DNA of 32,488 nt from positions 1-32,488 of the forward strand of contig NZ_VITR01000030.1 of NCBI RefSeq assembly GCF_007827955.1, read 5' to 3'. Below the pieces are notes generated by a model, which saw only the letters and a program-made list of their open reading frames with translations, had not been told where the DNA came from and ran no database searches. The translations under genes were made by a program, and so were the position numbers. Below, in pieces: positions 24,647 to 32,488 of the stretch (the first letter of the stretch is position 1; each line of letters starts with the position of its first letter). The DNA is from Nitrospirillum pindoramense (GTDB taxonomy: Bacteria; Pseudomonadota; Alphaproteobacteria; Azospirillales; Azospirillaceae).

Positions 24647-25990
24647 TTAGCGCACGCCGGACCGGCGCAGGCTGTCCGGCGAGAAGTCGGCCGCCGTCAG
24701 GCTGACGTTGAAGTTGTAGGGCTTTTCCTGGTTGGTGAAGCCGCTGGCGGTGTAACGGCCCGACTGCAGGTCGTACACGGCGAACAGGCCGGCCCAGTAG
24801 CTCTGGATGTCATAGAAGTTGATGCCGTGGGCCTCGGTCACGCGCCACAGCTGGTCGCGGCTGTCATACTGGTCGGCGACCAGGATGCCCCAGCTGTCCT
24901 CGTCCACGTAGAAGGTGCGGCGGGGATAGATGTGGCTGGTGCCGGCCTTCAGCTTGCCCTCGACCACCCACACCCGGTGCAACTCATACCGGGCATAGTC
25001 CTGGTTGATGTGCTTCGGCTTGATCAGCTGGTCATAGGTCAGTTTGTCGCTCTGCAGCTGATAGGCGTTGTAGGGGACGTACATCTCCTTCTTGCCGACC
25101 AGCTTCCACTCGTACCGGTCCGGGGAGCCGTTGAAGACGTCCAGCTGGTCGGAGGTGCGCAGACCGTCCGAGGCCGTGCCCGGGTTGTCATAGGCGACGT
25201 TGGGCGCGCGGCGGACGCGGCGCTGACCGGGGTTGTAGGTCCAGGCGTTACGCGGTTCCTTCACCTGGTCCATGGTCTCATGCACCAGCAGGATTTCGCC
25301 CGCCAGGCGCGCCGGCGCCGTCACTTCCTGCTGGAAGTACAGCGAGGTCTGGCCGTCCGGGCCGGTGTCGGAATAGACGAACTTCGACTTTTCGTCGATG
25401 TTGATCATGGTGTAGGCGCCATCGGACTGCGGGTTGGCCGCGCCGTACTGGCGTTCCAGCTGCTTGCCCTTCCAGCGCAGAATGTGGTTCCACACCACCT
25501 CAACACCCGACTTCGGAATCGGGAAGGGCACGCCCACCTTGGCCCCATCCACGCCGTTGCCGTCGTCCACCAGCTTGGCGCGGGTGGCGTTGGCCAGCGT
25601 CTCGTCATAGACGCTCTTGGGCAGGGAGGCGCTGCGGTGGGTCGGGTAAACGACCATCTTGTAATCGGGGTACTGCTTCAGCAGGGCCTTCAGGCCTTCC
25701 GGCAGCTTATCCGCGTATTGGGCCATGTTCTGGCCGGTGATGGTGAACAGGGGCTTGTCGCTGGCGTAGGGGTCGACATAGACACCGCCGGGCTTGTATC
25801 CGGCGGGCGGAGCGGTGATGCCGCCGGTCCATTCCGGGATGGTGCCGTCCTTGTTGCCCGCCTTCTCGGCGCCGTTGGGCGTCAGGGTCTTGCCCAGGTC
25901 AGCCGCCGACTGCGCCAGCGCGACGCTGGCCATGCCCCCCAGACAGACGGCGAAGGCGCCGCCGACCAACGCGGTGTTGCTCCACTTCAT
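24647..25990 (-). CDS. DUF1329 domain-containing envelope protein
   Basis: The 447-residue product has a signal peptide (SNTALVGGAFAVCLGGMASVALA|QSAADL) and the DUF1329 core, starting LGKTLTPNGAEKAGNKDGTIPEW and including AHGINFYDIQSYW and FYVDEDSWGILVADQYDSR (shown in parts). DUF1329 proteins are outer-membrane or periplasmic, LolB-like beta proteins often found by genes for degradation of hydrophobic compounds. Here the acyl-CoA dehydrogenase gene lies directly upstream on the same strand (243-base gap), which fits a role in handling lipids or hydrophobic substrates. The start at 25990 has GGAGG six bases upstream; a longer ATG start at 26155 would place residues before the signal peptide. 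The 3' end meets the hairpin array. Confidence 0.9.
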   Translation of the reverse strand: MKWSNTALVGGAFAVCLGGMASVALAQSAADLGKTLTPNGAEKAGNKDGTIPEWTGGITAPPAGYKPGGVYVDPYASDKPLFTITGQNMAQYADKLPEGLKALLKQYPDYKMVVYPTHRSASLPKSVYDETLANATRAKLVDDGNGVDGAKVGVPFPIPKSGVEVVWNHILRWKGKQLERQYGAANPQSDGAYTMINIDEKSKFVYSDTGPDGQTSLYFQQEVTAPARLAGEILLVHETMDQVKEPRNAWTYNPGQRRVRRAPNVAYDNPGTASDGLRTSDQLDVFNGSPDRYEWKLVGKKEMYVPYNAYQLQSDKLTYDQLIKPKHINQDYARYELHRVWVVEGKLKAGTSHIYPRRTFYVDEDSWGILVADQYDSRDQLWRVTEAHGINFYDIQSYWAGLFAVYDLQSGRYTASGFTNQEKPYNFNVSLTAADFSPDSLRRSGVR

Positions 25991-26056
25991 CCTTTTCCTC
26001 CCTTGTGCGCCCGGGTGTTCACCGACGCGCGTATCGTTAGCCGAGTGGGTCCTGGT

Positions 26057-26099
26057 CCAAACGCTCGTTTCCCAAACACCCATTCCCAAACGCTCACTC
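26057..26099. repeat. Three tandem 14-15-bp repeats upstream of the DUF1329 gene
   Basis: CCAAACGCTCGTTTC, CCAAACACCCATTC and CCAAACGCTCACTC follow one another without spacers, 67-109 bases before the DUF1329 start. The CCAAACRC heads share a 14-15-base step. They could be stacked regulator sites. An inverted repeat GGGAC-AACC-GTCCC sits at 26118-26131. Confidence 0.65.
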
Positions 26100-26233
26100 A
26101 AGGATCCTCCCACCTCTGGGACAACCGTCCCGGGATTGGCGTTTGATCCTCTCATTTCAATAGTTTGGTCGATGCCGGCCCGACGCGCAATGGCTGTCGA
26201 ACCGGCATCGCCGGAGAAAAGCGGGTGTGGGGC

Positions 26234-28027
26234 TCAGAACAGTTCGGGCTCCAGATCCATGACGGTCTTGGCCCCGGACATCAGGGCCTTGAAGCGGAAA
26301 TCCACCTCGGGCAGCAGGCGCTGCACGAAGAAGCGGGCGGTCTTGATCTTGGCTTCATAGAAGCCGGACTTGCCATTGCCGCCCTCGGCCAGCTTGGCGT
26401 TTGCCACCTTGACCATGCGCAGCCACATCCAACCCAGGGCCACCAGGCCGAAGATGCGCAGATAGTCGGTGGAGGCGGCACCGGCCTCGTCGGGGTTCTT
26501 CATGCCCTTCTGGGCGATGATGGCGGTGGACTGCTGCAGCTTGCCGAAGGCCTTGGCCAGCGGGCCGGCGAATTCCAGCAGATCCGTATCCTCCATCGCC
26601 GACTCCAGTTCACCCGCCAGCGGGTGGAAGAAGCGGCGCAGCAGGCGGCCCATGTCCTGGCCCAGCTTGCGGCCCACCAGGTCCAGCGCCTGGATGCCGT
26701 TGGCGCCTTCGTAGATCATGGCGATGCGGGCATCGCGCACGAACTGCTCCATGCCCCATTCGCGGATATAGCCGTGGCCGCCGTACATCTGCTGGGCCAT
26801 GGTCGCGCACTCATAGCCCATGTCGGTGAAGTAGGCCTTCACCACCGGGGTCAGCAGGGCCACGAACTCGTCCGCCTCGGCGCGGGCCTTGGGGTCCGGG
26901 TTGTGGGCCGCCTGGTCCAACTGGATGCCCACCCAATAGCCCAGGGCGCGGGCGCCCTCGGTGAAGGCCTTGATGGTCATCAGATTCTTGCGCACGTCCG
27001 GATGGACGATCAGCGGATCGGCGGCCTTCTCCGGCTCCTTGGCCCCGGTCAGCGACCGGCCCTGCAGGCGTTCCTTGGTGTAGGTCACCGCGTTCTGGTA
27101 GGCGACGGTGGCGATGCCCAGGCCCTGCATGCCCACGCCCAGGCGGGCGGCGTTCATCATGGTGAACATGGCGCGCATGCCCTTGTGGGGCTCACCCACC
27201 AGCCAGCCCTTGGCGTCGTCGAAATTCATGACGCAGGTGGCGTTGGCCATGATGCCCATCTTGTGCTCGATGGAGCCGCACATGACGCCGTTGCGTTGGC
27301 CGGGCTGGTTATCCGCGGTCGGCAGGAACTTCGGCACCAGGAACAGGCTGATGCCCTTCACGCCCGGGGGCGCGTCCGGCAGCTTGGCCAGCACCAGGTG
27401 GATGATGTTGCTGGTCAGGTCATGCTCACCGGCGGAGATGAAGATCTTGGTGCCGGTGATGTTGTAGCTGCCGTCGTCGTTGGGGACGGCCTTGGTCTTG
27501 ATCAGCCCCAGGTCGGTGCCGCAGTGCGGCTCCGTCAGGCACATGGTGCCCGACCACTCGCCCGAGGTCATCTTGGGCAGGTAGGTGTCCTTCAGCTCAT
27601 CATTGGCGTGGGTGTGGATGGCGTTCCACGCCCCCTGCGTCAGGCCCGGGTACATGGCGAAGGCCATGTTGGCGGAGATCAGCAGTTCCTCGAGCACGAA
27701 GGTGATGGCGTGGGGCAAGCCCTGGCCACCGTACTTCGGGTCCATGGACAGGCCCTGCCAGCCGCCCTCGACATAGGCCTGGTAGGCTTCCTTAAAGCCC
27801 TTGGGGGTGCGCACCACGCCGTTCTCGTAGTGGCAGCCCTCCTCATGGCCGGAGCGGTTCAGGGGCTGCAGCTCGTTCTCGCAGAGCTTGGCCGCCTCTT
27901 CCAGGATGCTGGAAACGAGATCGCGGGTGGCGTCCTCGAAGCCCGGCAGCTTGGCCAGATCTTCGGCCTGCAGCAGGTCGTTCAGGACGAAATCGATGTC
28001 TTCGAGCGGCGCCTTGTAGGTCGGCAT
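26234..28027 (-). CDS. Acyl-CoA dehydrogenase, DmdC/FadE-like (long form)
   Basis: This flavoenzyme introduces the alpha-beta double bond in acyl-CoA, the first step of beta-oxidation. The 597-residue form, beginning MPTYKAPLEDIDFVLND, with a C-terminal acyl-CoA dehydrogenase extension domain, is typical of the DmdC-like group, whose members can also act on 3-methylmercaptopropionyl-CoA; long-chain acyl-CoA is the likelier substrate here. FAD-binding segments are MCLTEPHCGTDL and TGTKIFISAGEHD; QMYGGHGYIREWGMEQFVRD and IYEGANGIQALD include the catalytic Glu440. AAGGGA precedes the ATG. It follows the FadN-type gene by 79 bases containing a small hairpin (28068-28091). Confidence 0.93.
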   Translation of the reverse strand: MPTYKAPLEDIDFVLNDLLQAEDLAKLPGFEDATRDLVSSILEEAAKLCENELQPLNRSGHEEGCHYENGVVRTPKGFKEAYQAYVEGGWQGLSMDPKYGGQGLPHAITFVLEELLISANMAFAMYPGLTQGAWNAIHTHANDELKDTYLPKMTSGEWSGTMCLTEPHCGTDLGLIKTKAVPNDDGSYNITGTKIFISAGEHDLTSNIIHLVLAKLPDAPPGVKGISLFLVPKFLPTADNQPGQRNGVMCGSIEHKMGIMANATCVMNFDDAKGWLVGEPHKGMRAMFTMMNAARLGVGMQGLGIATVAYQNAVTYTKERLQGRSLTGAKEPEKAADPLIVHPDVRKNLMTIKAFTEGARALGYWVGIQLDQAAHNPDPKARAEADEFVALLTPVVKAYFTDMGYECATMAQQMYGGHGYIREWGMEQFVRDARIAMIYEGANGIQALDLVGRKLGQDMGRLLRRFFHPLAGELESAMEDTDLLEFAGPLAKAFGKLQQSTAIIAQKGMKNPDEAGAASTDYLRIFGLVALGWMWLRMVKVANAKLAEGGNGKSGFYEAKIKTARFFVQRLLPEVDFRFKALMSGAKTVMDLEPELF

Positions 28028-28067
28028 CGGAGAATTCCCTTAATTCCAAGGGGTAGCTTCGGGACAC

Positions 28068-28091
28068 GCCGGGACGGTCACCCATCCCGGC
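28068..28091. repeat. Intra-operon inverted repeat
   Basis: GCCGGGA and TCCCGGC pair as a 7-bp stem around a 10-base loop between the FadN-type gene and the acyl-CoA dehydrogenase gene. With no T-run it is more likely an mRNA stability or processing element than a terminator. Confidence 0.4.
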
Positions 28092-28106
28092 CCCAAGACG
28101 AGAGCG

Positions 28107-30449
28107 TCAGTTGCGCAGCGGCTTGCCGGTGGACAGCATGTGGTCGATGCGGTCGATGGTGCCGGGCGTGCGCACCAGGCGCATGAAGGCCTCGCGCTCC
28201 AGGTCCAGCAGGTCGTCCTCGGTCAGCACCGTGGTGATGTCGGTGTCGCCACCGGTCAGCACCCAGGCCAGTTCGCCGGACACCACCACATCGTGGTCGG
28301 TGGCCTTGCCCTGGCCGTGGAAGCCTTCCACCGCCATATCCAGCGCCGTGCGGGCGCCGGGACCGGGCAGGCGGATTTCCAGTGGCTCCGGCGCCGTGTA
28401 GTCCTTGGCCAGTTCCAGGGCCTTGGCCTTGGCGTCGGCCAGCAGGCGGTCGCGGTTCATGGTGATGCCGTCGGTCGGGCGCAGGATCAGCATCTCCTTC
28501 GCCTCGAACGCCGACTTCGCCACCTTGGCCGTGCTGATGTACTCGAAGGCCTTGGCGATGGGGGGCATTGGGCCGCCCGGGCGCTTCTTGTTGAAGGTGT
28601 GGCGGTACAGCATTTCCTTGCAGCCGCCCCAGCCGGGCACCAGGCCCACGCCCACCTCGACCAGGCCGATATAGCTTTCGGCGTGCGCCTGCACCGCGTC
28701 GCAGTGCAGCAGGATCTCGCAGCCACCGCCCAGGGCCATGCCCGAGGGCGCGCCCACCACGGGGAAGGGCGCGTACTTCAGCGCCTTGTAGGTCTGTTGG
28801 CCTTCGGCCGTCGCCTGCTCGATCTGCGGCCACAGGGCGATGTTCAGCGCGAACAGGGCCAGGCCCAGGTTGGCGCCGACGGAGAAGTTGTCGCCCTCGT
28901 TATGGATGACCAGCGCCTTGTACGCCCCGGACTTGCCGTCGCCGATGATGTCGATGGCCTTGCGGTAGAGGGCCATCACCTGGTCGTCCAGGGCGTTCAT
29001 CTTGCCCGTGAATTCCAGGCACAGCACGCCGTCGCCGATATCCCACAGGGCGGCGGAGGCCGTCTTGGCCACGGGCTTGGATGCCCGCTTCACGTCCGAC
29101 AGCAGCAGCACGCCCGCGGGGCGTTCCACCACCGCGTACTCGCCCTGCGTGGTCAGGTAGTGCAGGCGGCCCTCCTCCACCTTGTAGAAGGGGCGGCCGG
29201 CGGCCAGGGTCACCAGGGCGGGAACCGGCAGGCCGGCCTCGGTCAGCTTCTCCGCGAACCAGGCCGTGCCCAGGGCGTCGATCATCTCGAACGGGCCCTG
29301 CTTCCAGTTGTAACCCAGGCGCATGGCGGCATCGACGTCCAGGATGGTGTCGGCGATCTCCGGCACCAGGCTGGCGGCGTAGGCCAGCGCCTGGCTCAGC
29401 ACCTTCCAGGCGTACTGGCCGCCCTTGTCGCTGTGGGTCACCAGGCCCTTCAGGCTGCGCTCCTTGGCCGACGCCAGCTCGGCCTTAACGGTCGGGCGGT
29501 AGGCGCCGGTCTTCAGGTCAATGGTCTCGCGCACCCGCTTGCCGTCCGGCATCTTGGTCTGGCGGTAGAACCCGCCCTTGCCCTTACGGCCGGTGTAGCC
29601 CTCGGCGATCATCTTCGCCTGCAGCGGATTCTCGCGGTAGACCCGGCGATAGTCATCCTGCGCCGGCAGGGTGGACAGCAGGCTCTTGGCGATGTGCGGC
29701 CCGAGGTCGATGCCGACCAGGTCCAGCAGGCCGAAGGTGCCGGTCTTGGGCAGGCCCATGGGCTTGCCGGTGATCAGGTCGGTCTCCTCCACCGTCAGGC
29801 CCAGATCCTCGGCCGCATTCACCGCCGCCTGGAACCAGTAGGTACCGATGCGGTTGGCGATGAAGCCGGGGGTGTCCTTGCAGTGCACGACGCCCTTACC
29901 CAGGCGCACGTCGCACACCTGGCGGATGGTGTCGACGGCGTCCTTGCGGGTCTTGGGACCGGCCACGATCTCCAACAGCCGCATGTAGCGCGGCGGGTTG
30001 AAGAAGTGGGTGATCAGGAAGTCGGCGGCGAACTGGTCGCTGGCGCCCTCCAGCAGGATCTCCAGCGGGATGGTGGAGGTGTTGGAGCTGACGACCGAGC
30101 CCGGCTTGCGCACCGCGTCCAGGCGGCGGTACAGCGCGTGCTTGATGTCCTTGTTCTCGATCACCGCCTCGATGATCCAGTCGACGTCCTTCAGCTTTTC
30201 CAGGTCGTCTTCCGTGTTGCCGGGGGTGACCAGCTTGGCGGCGTCCCGGTGCATGAAGGCGGCGGGTTCCGTCTTCAGCAGCTTCTCGACCGCCCCCTTG
30301 GCGACGACGCTGCGGTCACCGCCGCTGTCCTTCACGGCCTGGGGAACGATGTCCAGCAGGAAGACGGGAATGCCCGCGTTGGCGATGTGGGCGGCGATGC
30401 CGCTGCCCATCACCCCGGCGCCGATAACGGCGGCGCTTTTGATTTCCAT
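28107..30449 (-). CDS. fadN: FadN-type 3-hydroxyacyl-CoA dehydrogenase / enoyl-CoA hydratase
   Basis: This bifunctional beta-oxidation enzyme hydrates enoyl-CoA and oxidises 3-hydroxyacyl-CoA. In the 780-residue product the NAD-binding dehydrogenase comes first (GAGVMGSGIAAHIANAG at residue 8, catalytic His/Glu in ITHFFNPPRYMRLLEIV) and the crotonase domain comes last (about 465-700, with FSVGANLGL, MALGGGCEILLHCDA and EVGVGLVPGWGG holding the two catalytic glutamates). This order is the reverse of E. coli FadB/FadJ and matches Bacillus FadN. The start at 30449 has GAGGAG seven bases upstream, and residues before it lack the dehydrogenase fold. It lies 26 bases after the thiolase stop, in the order thiolase-FadN-acyl-CoA dehydrogenase known from fadNAE-type operons. 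Confidence 0.94.
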   Translation of the reverse strand: MEIKSAAVIGAGVMGSGIAAHIANAGIPVFLLDIVPQAVKDSGGDRSVVAKGAVEKLLKTEPAAFMHRDAAKLVTPGNTEDDLEKLKDVDWIIEAVIENKDIKHALYRRLDAVRKPGSVVSSNTSTIPLEILLEGASDQFAADFLITHFFNPPRYMRLLEIVAGPKTRKDAVDTIRQVCDVRLGKGVVHCKDTPGFIANRIGTYWFQAAVNAAEDLGLTVEETDLITGKPMGLPKTGTFGLLDLVGIDLGPHIAKSLLSTLPAQDDYRRVYRENPLQAKMIAEGYTGRKGKGGFYRQTKMPDGKRVRETIDLKTGAYRPTVKAELASAKERSLKGLVTHSDKGGQYAWKVLSQALAYAASLVPEIADTILDVDAAMRLGYNWKQGPFEMIDALGTAWFAEKLTEAGLPVPALVTLAAGRPFYKVEEGRLHYLTTQGEYAVVERPAGVLLLSDVKRASKPVAKTASAALWDIGDGVLCLEFTGKMNALDDQVMALYRKAIDIIGDGKSGAYKALVIHNEGDNFSVGANLGLALFALNIALWPQIEQATAEGQQTYKALKYAPFPVVGAPSGMALGGGCEILLHCDAVQAHAESYIGLVEVGVGLVPGWGGCKEMLYRHTFNKKRPGGPMPPIAKAFEYISTAKVAKSAFEAKEMLILRPTDGITMNRDRLLADAKAKALELAKDYTAPEPLEIRLPGPGARTALDMAVEGFHGQGKATDHDVVVSGELAWVLTGGDTDITTVLTEDDLLDLEREAFMRLVRTPGTIDRIDHMLSTGKPLRN

Positions 30450-30475
30450 GGGGTCTCTCCTCAACCGGGGGCCGA

Positions 30476-31612
30476 TCAGACCGCTTCCAGGACGGTGGCG
30501 ATGCCCTGGCCGCCGCCGATGCACTGCGTGGCCAGCGCGAACTGCTTGCCTTCGCGCTTCAGCAGGCTGGCGGCCTTGCCAGTGATGCGGGCGCCCGTGG
30601 CGCCCAGCGGGTGGCCCAGGGCGATGGCGCCGCCATCCAGGTTCACCTTGGCGGGGTCGAAGCCCAGCTCATGCGCCACGGTCATGGACTGCACCGCGAA
30701 GGCCTCGTTGCTCTCCACGATGTCGATGTCCTTCACCGTCAGCCCGGCGCGCTCCAGCGCCTTGCGCGAGGCCGGCACCGGGCCGTAACCCATGATGGTG
30801 GCGTCGCAGCCGGACACGGCGATGGAGCGGATGCGGGCCAGGATGGGCAGGCCATGGGCCTTGGCGTACTCCTCGCTGGTCACCAGCGTGGCGGAGGCGC
30901 CATCGGTCAGCGGGCTGGAGGTGCCGGCGGTGACGGTGCCCTCCTGGTCGAAGGCCAGCTTCAGGCCGGCCAGGGTCTCGGCCGTGGTTTCGGGGCGGAT
31001 GCAGCCGTCCTTGTCCACCAGCTTGCCCCTCACGTCGATGCCGACGATCTCATCGGCCAGGCGGCCGGCGGCCTGCGCGGCGGCCGCCTTCTGGTGCGAG
31101 GTGACGGCGTAGGCCTCCTGGTCGGCGCGGCTGAAGCCGAACTTCTTGGCCAGGTTCTCGGCCGTGATGCCCATGGCCATGTAGGCGCCGGGGTTGGCGG
31201 CGTGCAGGGCCGCGTTGGGCATGGGGTTGAAGCCACCCATGGGGATGCGGGTCATGCTCTCGACACCGGCGGCGATGAAGGCCTTGCCGGCACCCAGCGC
31301 GATGGCGCCCGCCGCCATGTGGATGGCCTGCATGGAGGAACCGCAGAAGCGGTTGACCGTGGTGCCGGCAACGGCCTGGGGCAGGCCGGCGATCATGCCG
31401 ATCAGCTTGGCGACGTTGAAGCCCTGCTCCCCTTCCGGGAAGGCGCAACCGACGATCAGGTCTTCCAGATCGGCGGTGTTCACGCCGGTGCGCTCGACCA
31501 GCGCCTTGACCACCGTCGCGGCCAGATCGTCAGGACGGACCTTCACCAGGTCGCCCTTGTTGGCCAGCGTGAACGGGGACCGGGCGTAACCGGCGATAAC
31601 GGCTTTAGTCAT
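30476..31612 (-). CDS. fadA: Acetyl-CoA C-acyltransferase (thiolase)
   Basis: The 378-residue thiolase catalyses the last step of beta-oxidation, cleaving 3-ketoacyl-CoA with CoA. Catalytic residues are Cys90 (VNRFCGSSMQ), His334 (ALGHPLGATG) and Cys364 (QCIGGGQG). GAGGAG precedes the ATG by eight bases. It is the first enzyme gene after the MerR regulator (140 bases away). A biosynthetic acetoacetyl-CoA thiolase role is less likely given the FadN-type and dehydrogenase partners, which together cover the full cycle. Confidence 0.95.
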   Translation of the reverse strand: MTKAVIAGYARSPFTLANKGDLVKVRPDDLAATVVKALVERTGVNTADLEDLIVGCAFPEGEQGFNVAKLIGMIAGLPQAVAGTTVNRFCGSSMQAIHMAAGAIALGAGKAFIAAGVESMTRIPMGGFNPMPNAALHAANPGAYMAMGITAENLAKKFGFSRADQEAYAVTSHQKAAAAQAAGRLADEIVGIDVRGKLVDKDGCIRPETTAETLAGLKLAFDQEGTVTAGTSSPLTDGASATLVTSEEYAKAHGLPILARIRSIAVSGCDATIMGYGPVPASRKALERAGLTVKDIDIVESNEAFAVQSMTVAHELGFDPAKVNLDGGAIALGHPLGATGARITGKAASLLKREGKQFALATQCIGGGQGIATVLEAV

Positions 31613-31752
31613 TGGTGTGCTCCTCGCCTTGGCAAACGGGGCGGCGCCTCATTTCGCGGGCGCCGGATCATTGGGGTGCGGGAAGGACCGGGCCGGGATG
31701 CGTCCCCGGCACGGCGAACTGGATGAACGGATGGGAAGGGACCCGGCGCCTG

Positions 31753-32169
31753 TCAGACGTCCAGGGCCCCCTTCTTGGCCAGATGGTCGACGACCAGGCT
31801 CTCGATATCCTTGAGGTCGACCAGCGTCTGCTGCACGTCGCGCAGCTGCTGTTCCAGGGTGGTGATGCGGTCGCGCGCGCTTTTCAGCAGGAAGCGCATC
31901 TGCGGCACCTGGGCGTCCCCCACCTCATAGAGGTCGAGGAAGTCCTTGATGCCGGCGATGGTGAAGCCCAGGCGCTTGCCGCGCATGATGAGCTTCAGGC
32001 GCGCCCAGTCACGATGGGTATAGACCCGCTGCTGCCCCTCGCGTCGCGGGGTCAGGAGGCCCTCGTCCTCATAATAGCGGATGGTGCGGGGCGTCAGCTC
32101 GAAGGCCTCGGCCAATTGACTGATGGTGTAGGTCTCTTCCACCGCCGTCACGGGCGCTCCGTCGGGCAT
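31753..32169 (-). CDS. MerR-family transcriptional regulator of acyl-CoA degradation
   Basis: The 138-residue product has a winged helix-turn-helix (YTISQLAEAFELTPRTIRYY, then EDEGLLTPRREGQQRVYTHRD in parts, residues 14-55) and a long dimerisation helix (about 95-130). It has no metal-binding cysteines, so it is not of the metal-sensing type. Together with the downstream beta-oxidation genes it resembles LiuR-type regulators of branched-chain and fatty acid degradation, which usually act as repressors released by acyl-CoA. The ATG has GAGAGGA a few bases upstream. A 24-bp palindrome 53-76 bases before the start covers its putative -10, so autorepression is likely. Confidence 0.9.
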   Translation of the reverse strand: MPDGAPVTAVEETYTISQLAEAFELTPRTIRYYEDEGLLTPRREGQQRVYTHRDWARLKLIMRGKRLGFTIAGIKDFLDLYEVGDAQVPQMRFLLKSARDRITTLEQQLRDVQQTLVDLKDIESLVVDHLAKKGALDV

Positions 32170-32221
32170 GGGTCCTCTCCCTGGACTGGCCGATGCCCCC
32201 TCGTTCAGTGGAGGGTCGGCG

Positions 32222-32245
32222 CCTTACGTTTACGTAAACGTAAGG
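32222..32245. promoter_or_regulatory. Perfect 24-bp palindrome, likely operator of the MerR regulator
   Basis: The 12-base half CCTTACGTTTAC is followed by its exact reverse complement GTAAACGTAAGG. The core TTACGTTTACGTAA-like pattern resembles the motif I recall for LiuR-type MerR regulators. It sits immediately upstream of the regulator and overlaps the predicted -10 of its promoter. A degenerate relative of the half site (TTACGTTTA) occurs at 24433. Confidence 0.85.
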
Positions 32246-32265
32246 GTAGGGACGACGGATGTCAA
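32237..32265 (-). promoter_or_regulatory. Putative promoter of the merR-fad cluster
   Basis: On the minus strand TTGACA (32265-32260), a 17-base spacer and TACGTT (32242-32237). The -35 is consensus, the -10 is weaker and lies inside the palindrome, a layout suited to repression. The transcription start would be near 32230, about 60 bases before the regulator. Confidence 0.5.
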
Positions 32266-32427
32266 TGGGCCTGAATCAACTTTCAACTTCATCCGTTGGG
32301 GATAACCGTTGGCTTGAAAAATCGTGCCCGCAGGCGGCGGTCGGGCGCGCCCGCGGCCTAGGGGCGCTTTGACTGAAGGGCGGGCGCCAGCGGCATGAGA
32401 TACCGTCAGGTTGATCAAGATTTTTTG

Positions 32428-32488
32428 TCAGCCAGCGAGCTTTGGCACGAAGGGCTTTCGGGCCTTAGCGACGGCGTAAACGGCGACG
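32428..32488 (-). CDS. Possible 3' end of a minus-strand gene cut by the window edge
   Basis: One minus-strand frame reads through from the edge as VAVYAVAKARKPFVPKLAG then a TGA stop at 32430-32428. The basic, Ala-rich end looks plausible as a protein C-terminus, and a gene end here would leave a normal 182-base gap to the promoter. With only 19 residues I cannot name it, and it could be chance. Confidence 0.3.
   Translation of the reverse strand, partial: VAVYAVAKARKPFVPKLAG

Noticed and set aside
31692-31710. GCCGGG/CCCGGC hairpin between the MerR gene and the thiolase gene
   Set aside because: A 6-bp stem with no T-run in a GC-rich gap is expected by chance; too weak to call an attenuator or terminator.
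32330-32360. CGGGCGCGCCCG palindrome near the right edge
   Set aside because: A GC-only 12-bp palindrome with no loop and no associated T-run is not informative in this base composition.

Overview
The window is high-GC DNA from an alphaproteobacterium. At the left edge, on the minus strand, is the 5' end of a 16S rRNA gene whose sequence is of the type I associate with Azospirillaceae/Rhodospirillales (Azospirillum, Nitrospirillum and relatives). That family placement is from memory and untested; the codon use, the Irr-box-like site and the gene content all fit it. No transposase, integrase, CRISPR array or tRNA gene was found. Most of the window looks like ordinary chromosomal backbone with several poorly described accessory genes between housekeeping genes.

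Layout from left to right. 1-442: 16S 5' end, leader with a boxA-like antitermination site, and an rrn promoter, all on the minus strand. 861-2008: two overlapping minus-strand genes for small membrane-anchored coiled-coil proteins that share a C-terminal motif. 2119-3864: msrP (periplasmic methionine sulfoxide reductase, no msrQ beside it), divergent from a Mpo1/DUF962-like membrane protein. 3931-4401: dps, with an Irr-box-like palindrome upstream. 4634-9118: a tight three-gene operon of a secreted cupredoxin, a membrane EAL phosphodiesterase with a degenerate GGDEF domain, and an outer-membrane barrel protein. 9143-12804: DUF2239 gene with a clear promoter and palindrome, uvrB with an internal 9-residue tandem repeat, and a NERD-like membrane protein. 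12987-14189: a class I aspartate aminotransferase with a strong terminator. 14291-18226: four divergent paralogues of a two-helix membrane protein with a PH-like tail, interrupted by a glpQ-type phosphodiesterase; the last abuts a secreted CAP-like protein gene end to end. 18770-19398: a 629-base gap with an AT-rich core, DnaA boxes, a perfect IHF consensus match and a long hairpin reaching the uvrC start codon. 19399-22847: uvrC, pgsA, moaD, moaE. 23086-24390: a soluble histidine kinase with a pseudo-receiver domain. 24452-24622: a run of five hairpins between convergent genes. 24647-32169, minus strand: a fatty-acid or acyl-CoA degradation cluster (MerR regulator, thiolase, FadN-type bifunctional enzyme, acyl-CoA dehydrogenase, DUF1329 envelope protein), headed by a perfect 24-bp palindrome over the putative promoter of the regulator.

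How the genes work together. The right-hand cluster encodes most of the beta-oxidation cycle and is probably controlled by its own MerR-type (LiuR-like) repressor. The cupredoxin/EAL/barrel operon looks like a periplasm-to-cytoplasm signalling unit that could lower cyclic di-GMP in response to a copper- or redox-linked signal; this is inference. uvrB and uvrC are both present in separate operons. The most novel-looking items are the four-paralogue membrane family, the cupredoxin/EAL/barrel operon, and the structured region upstream of uvrC, which could be a translational control element, a replication-origin-like region, or both.
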